Position numbers and translations under genes: made by a program | The notes under the pieces: generated by a model | Told to the model about the DNA's origin: nothing | The model's input: the letters and a program-made list of their open reading frames with translations, nothing else | Database searches by the model: none | Part shown: positions 62,773 to 64,000 of the stretch, in pieces | How the letters are laid out: each line of letters opens with the position of its first letter | How positions within the stretch are numbered: position 1 is the first letter of the stretch | Source: Desulforamulus reducens MI-1 | Lineage (GTDB): Bacteria > Bacillota > Desulfotomaculia > Desulfotomaculales > Desulfotomaculaceae | DNA length: 64,000 nt | Reading direction: 5' to 3' | Assembly: GCF_000016165.1 (NCBI RefSeq) | Contig: NC_009253.1 | Span: 654,332 to 718,331 of the forward strand

Positions 62773-63579
62773 GTGATAGTGGACTATCATATACATACTG
62801 CACGTTGTGGACATGCTGTGGGTACCGTAATTGAATATGTGGCGGAGGCAAAGAAGAATAAATTGGCGGAAATTGGTTTTTCGGAACATTTGCCCCTGTA
62901 TTGGATACCCCAAGAAAAAAGGGAACCTGATTTTGCTATGTCTGATGAGGAACTTCCTATTTATATTTCCGAAGTTATACAGGCAAAGAAAGATCATCCT
63001 GATTTGTCTATAAAATTGGGAATCGAGGCAGATTATATCCCGGGCTATGAACAAGAATTAAAAAAAATACTTGCCTCCATGCCCCTGGATTATGTATTGG
63101 GTTCCGTACATTTTCTTGGTGACTGGGCCTTTGATGATCCCGACAAGATAGATCAGTACCAAAGGCATGATATCAATGAACTTTACCAAAGGTATTTTTT
63201 GCAGGTTCAGCAGGCAGCAGCTTCCGGTTTGTTTGATATAATTTCCCACCCTGATTTAATTAAAAAATTTGGCTTTAAGCCAACTACTTCCAACACAGAG
63301 CTATACCGAAAAACTATTCAGGTAATCAAAGCCAATGATCTTTGTGTGGATGTTAATGCTGCGGGTTGGCGATATCCCTGTGCTGAATTGTATCCTTCGC
63401 CGGAGTTTTTGAAGCTTTGCTATAATTATGGAGTTCCGGTAACCCTTGGCTCGGACGCCCATAAACCAGAACAAGTGGGTGAAGGATTAGAACGAGCAGT
63501 GGCTATATTGAAAGAAATTGGTTACCGTCAGGTGGCGACTTTCCGTGCAAGGAAACGTATAATGGTAGAACTGGGTTAA
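62773..63579 (+). CDS. PHP-domain phosphatase (histidinol-phosphatase type)
   Basis: Protein of 268 residues of the PHP family with metal-ligand motifs DYHIHTARCGHA, GFSEHLP, GIEADYIPG, SVHFL, ISHPDLI and GSDAHKPEQVG. These match HisJ-type histidinol phosphatases, though stand-alone members can act on other phosphoesters. No other histidine genes are nearby, so the substrate stays open. A GTG start with GGGGAGA upstream is used. Confidence 0.9.
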   Translation: MIVDYHIHTARCGHAVGTVIEYVAEAKKNKLAEIGFSEHLPLYWIPQEKREPDFAMSDEELPIYISEVIQAKKDHPDLSIKLGIEADYIPGYEQELKKILASMPLDYVLGSVHFLGDWAFDDPDKIDQYQRHDINELYQRYFLQVQQAAASGLFDIISHPDLIKKFGFKPTTSNTELYRKTIQVIKANDLCVDVNAAGWRYPCAELYPSPEFLKLCYNYGVPVTLGSDAHKPEQVGEGLERAVAILKEIGYRQVATFRARKRIMVELG

Positions 63580-63615
63580 ATCAAATCCTAAATTATGGAT
63601 TTGATTTATTTTTTT
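63578..63615 (+). terminator. terminator before mraZ
   Basis: AAATCAAATCC pairs perfectly with GGATTTGATTT, followed by a T-run. It begins at the PHP gene's stop codon. Confidence 0.85.
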
Positions 63616-63673
63616 GGAAAAAAACTAAAATAAGCTGTGGAAGAAGAAGGGATTTTTATCGCTGTAGCGAATA

Positions 63674-63700
63674 AAAGTGGTGTAAAGTGGTACCAAGTGG
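63674..63700 (+). promoter_or_regulatory. MraZ operator: three 10-bp-phased repeats
   Basis: AAAGTGG-N3-AAAGTGG-N3-CAAGTGG, matching the repeated boxes bound by MraZ in other bacteria. A fourth, looser AGAGTGG lies at 63715. The boxes end 33 bases before the mraZ start, so autoregulation is likely. Confidence 0.75.
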
Positions 63701-63732
63701 AGGGAAATACCCAGAGAGTGGAGTAAGATATC

Positions 63733-64000
63733 ATGTTCATGGGGGAATTCCAACACAATATCGACTCGAAAGGTCGACTTATAGTCCCTGCCCGCTTCCG
63801 TGAAGGTCTGGGTGACCGGTTTATTGTCACCAAGGGTTTAGACAACTGTCTTTTTGTTTATCCTCAGCACGAATGGGCTGAGGTGGAACAAAAACTTAAG
63901 TCGCTGCCCTTTACCAGGGCAGATGCCCGGGCCTTTGTACGTTTTTTCTTTTCCGGAGCTACTGAATGTGAAGTAGATAAACAGGGGCGGATTTTACTTC
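63733..64000 (+). CDS. mraZ: transcriptional regulator MraZ (partial)
   Basis: The gene runs past the window edge; the first 89 codons are visible. The first SpoVT/AbrB-like MraZ repeat is clear: [20 protein letters not shown] near the start, with a second (DKQGRILL) beginning at the edge. MraZ controls the division and cell-wall (dcw) cluster it usually leads, so mraW/ftsL are expected just beyond the window. GTGGAG serves as ribosome site. A second ATG two codons in is possible. Confidence 0.95.
   Translation, partial: MFMGEFQHNIDSKGRLIVPARFREGLGDRFIVTKGLDNCLFVYPQHEWAEVEQKLKSLPFTRADARAFVRFFFSGATECEVDKQGRILL

Noticed and set aside
1-64000. CRISPR arrays, tRNA or rRNA genes
   Set aside because: No regularly spaced direct repeats and no cloverleaf-type or rRNA sequence were seen by eye; a covariance scan was not possible.

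Overview
The window reads as part of the chromosome of a low-GC, anaerobic, Gram-positive sulfate reducer of the Desulfotomaculum/Desulforamulus type (Firmicutes, Peptococcaceae). This placement rests on family recognition, not on a database search. The evidence is a complete dissimilatory sulfate-reduction locus (sat, aprBA, qmoAB) in which the membrane subunit qmoC is replaced by hdrC/hdrB, remnants of a spore-germination ger operon, strong AGGAGG-type ribosome sites, a carbon monoxide dehydrogenase, and two ferrous-iron (Feo) systems. No rRNA, tRNA or CRISPR array was seen.

Layout. 0-2 kb: end of a dihydrolipoamide dehydrogenase gene, then lipB-lipA. 2-4 kb: a decayed ger spore-germination operon and an unknown gene. 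4.4-8.2 kb: YheO-type regulator, ridA, threonine synthase-like enzyme and an amino-acid/dicarboxylate symporter. 8.4-9.5 kb: pdxS followed by a 14-codon stump of pdxT and the tail of a patB/malY gene. 9.6-16.4 kb: cell-wall amidase, chemoreceptor, RarD-type permease, TRIC-like channel and peptide transporter. 16.7-18.8 kb: a small lipoprotein gene split by a complete IS1380-family element whose terminal repeats and 5-bp target duplication can be read directly. 18.9-23.7 kb: stalk-domain protein, YwiC-like protein, a tiny zinc-ribbon protein next to a DnaA-box cluster, PilZ protein, response regulator, YlbF-family protein and a cysteine-cluster protein.

24.2-33.9 kb is the energy core. Sulfate is activated by Sat, APS is reduced by AprBA, and electrons are thought to pass through QmoAB with HdrBC as the likely partner. 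34-41.5 kb: a candidate small RNA, HD-GYP protein, HtrA protease, frameshifted larA, then polysaccharide deacetylase, MFS permease and a PAP2-like protein. 41.6-49 kb: GH18 hydrolase, feoA-feoB-dacA, a Fur-family regulator and a diguanylate cyclase. 49-51.2 kb: a lone cooS whose D-cluster cysteine spacing is CX2C. 51.6-53.2 kb: IscU/NifU-like scaffold, MOSC protein and an orphan piece of an AlaX-type editing protein.

53.4-60 kb holds a minus-strand metal/Fe-S cluster: Mrp ATPase, two NifX-like proteins, two ferredoxin-fused MinD-type ATPases and a zinc ribbon, preceded by a second feoA-feoB whose stop codon is followed in the same frame by a nine-cysteine tail. 60-64 kb: TyrR-type sigma-54 activator, patatin-like protein, PHP phosphatase and the start of mraZ, preceded by three 10-bp-phased MraZ-type boxes.

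Three intergenic copies of one hairpin-forming repeat (about 22.3, 33.9 and 51.4 kb) are the clearest structure not explained by known features.
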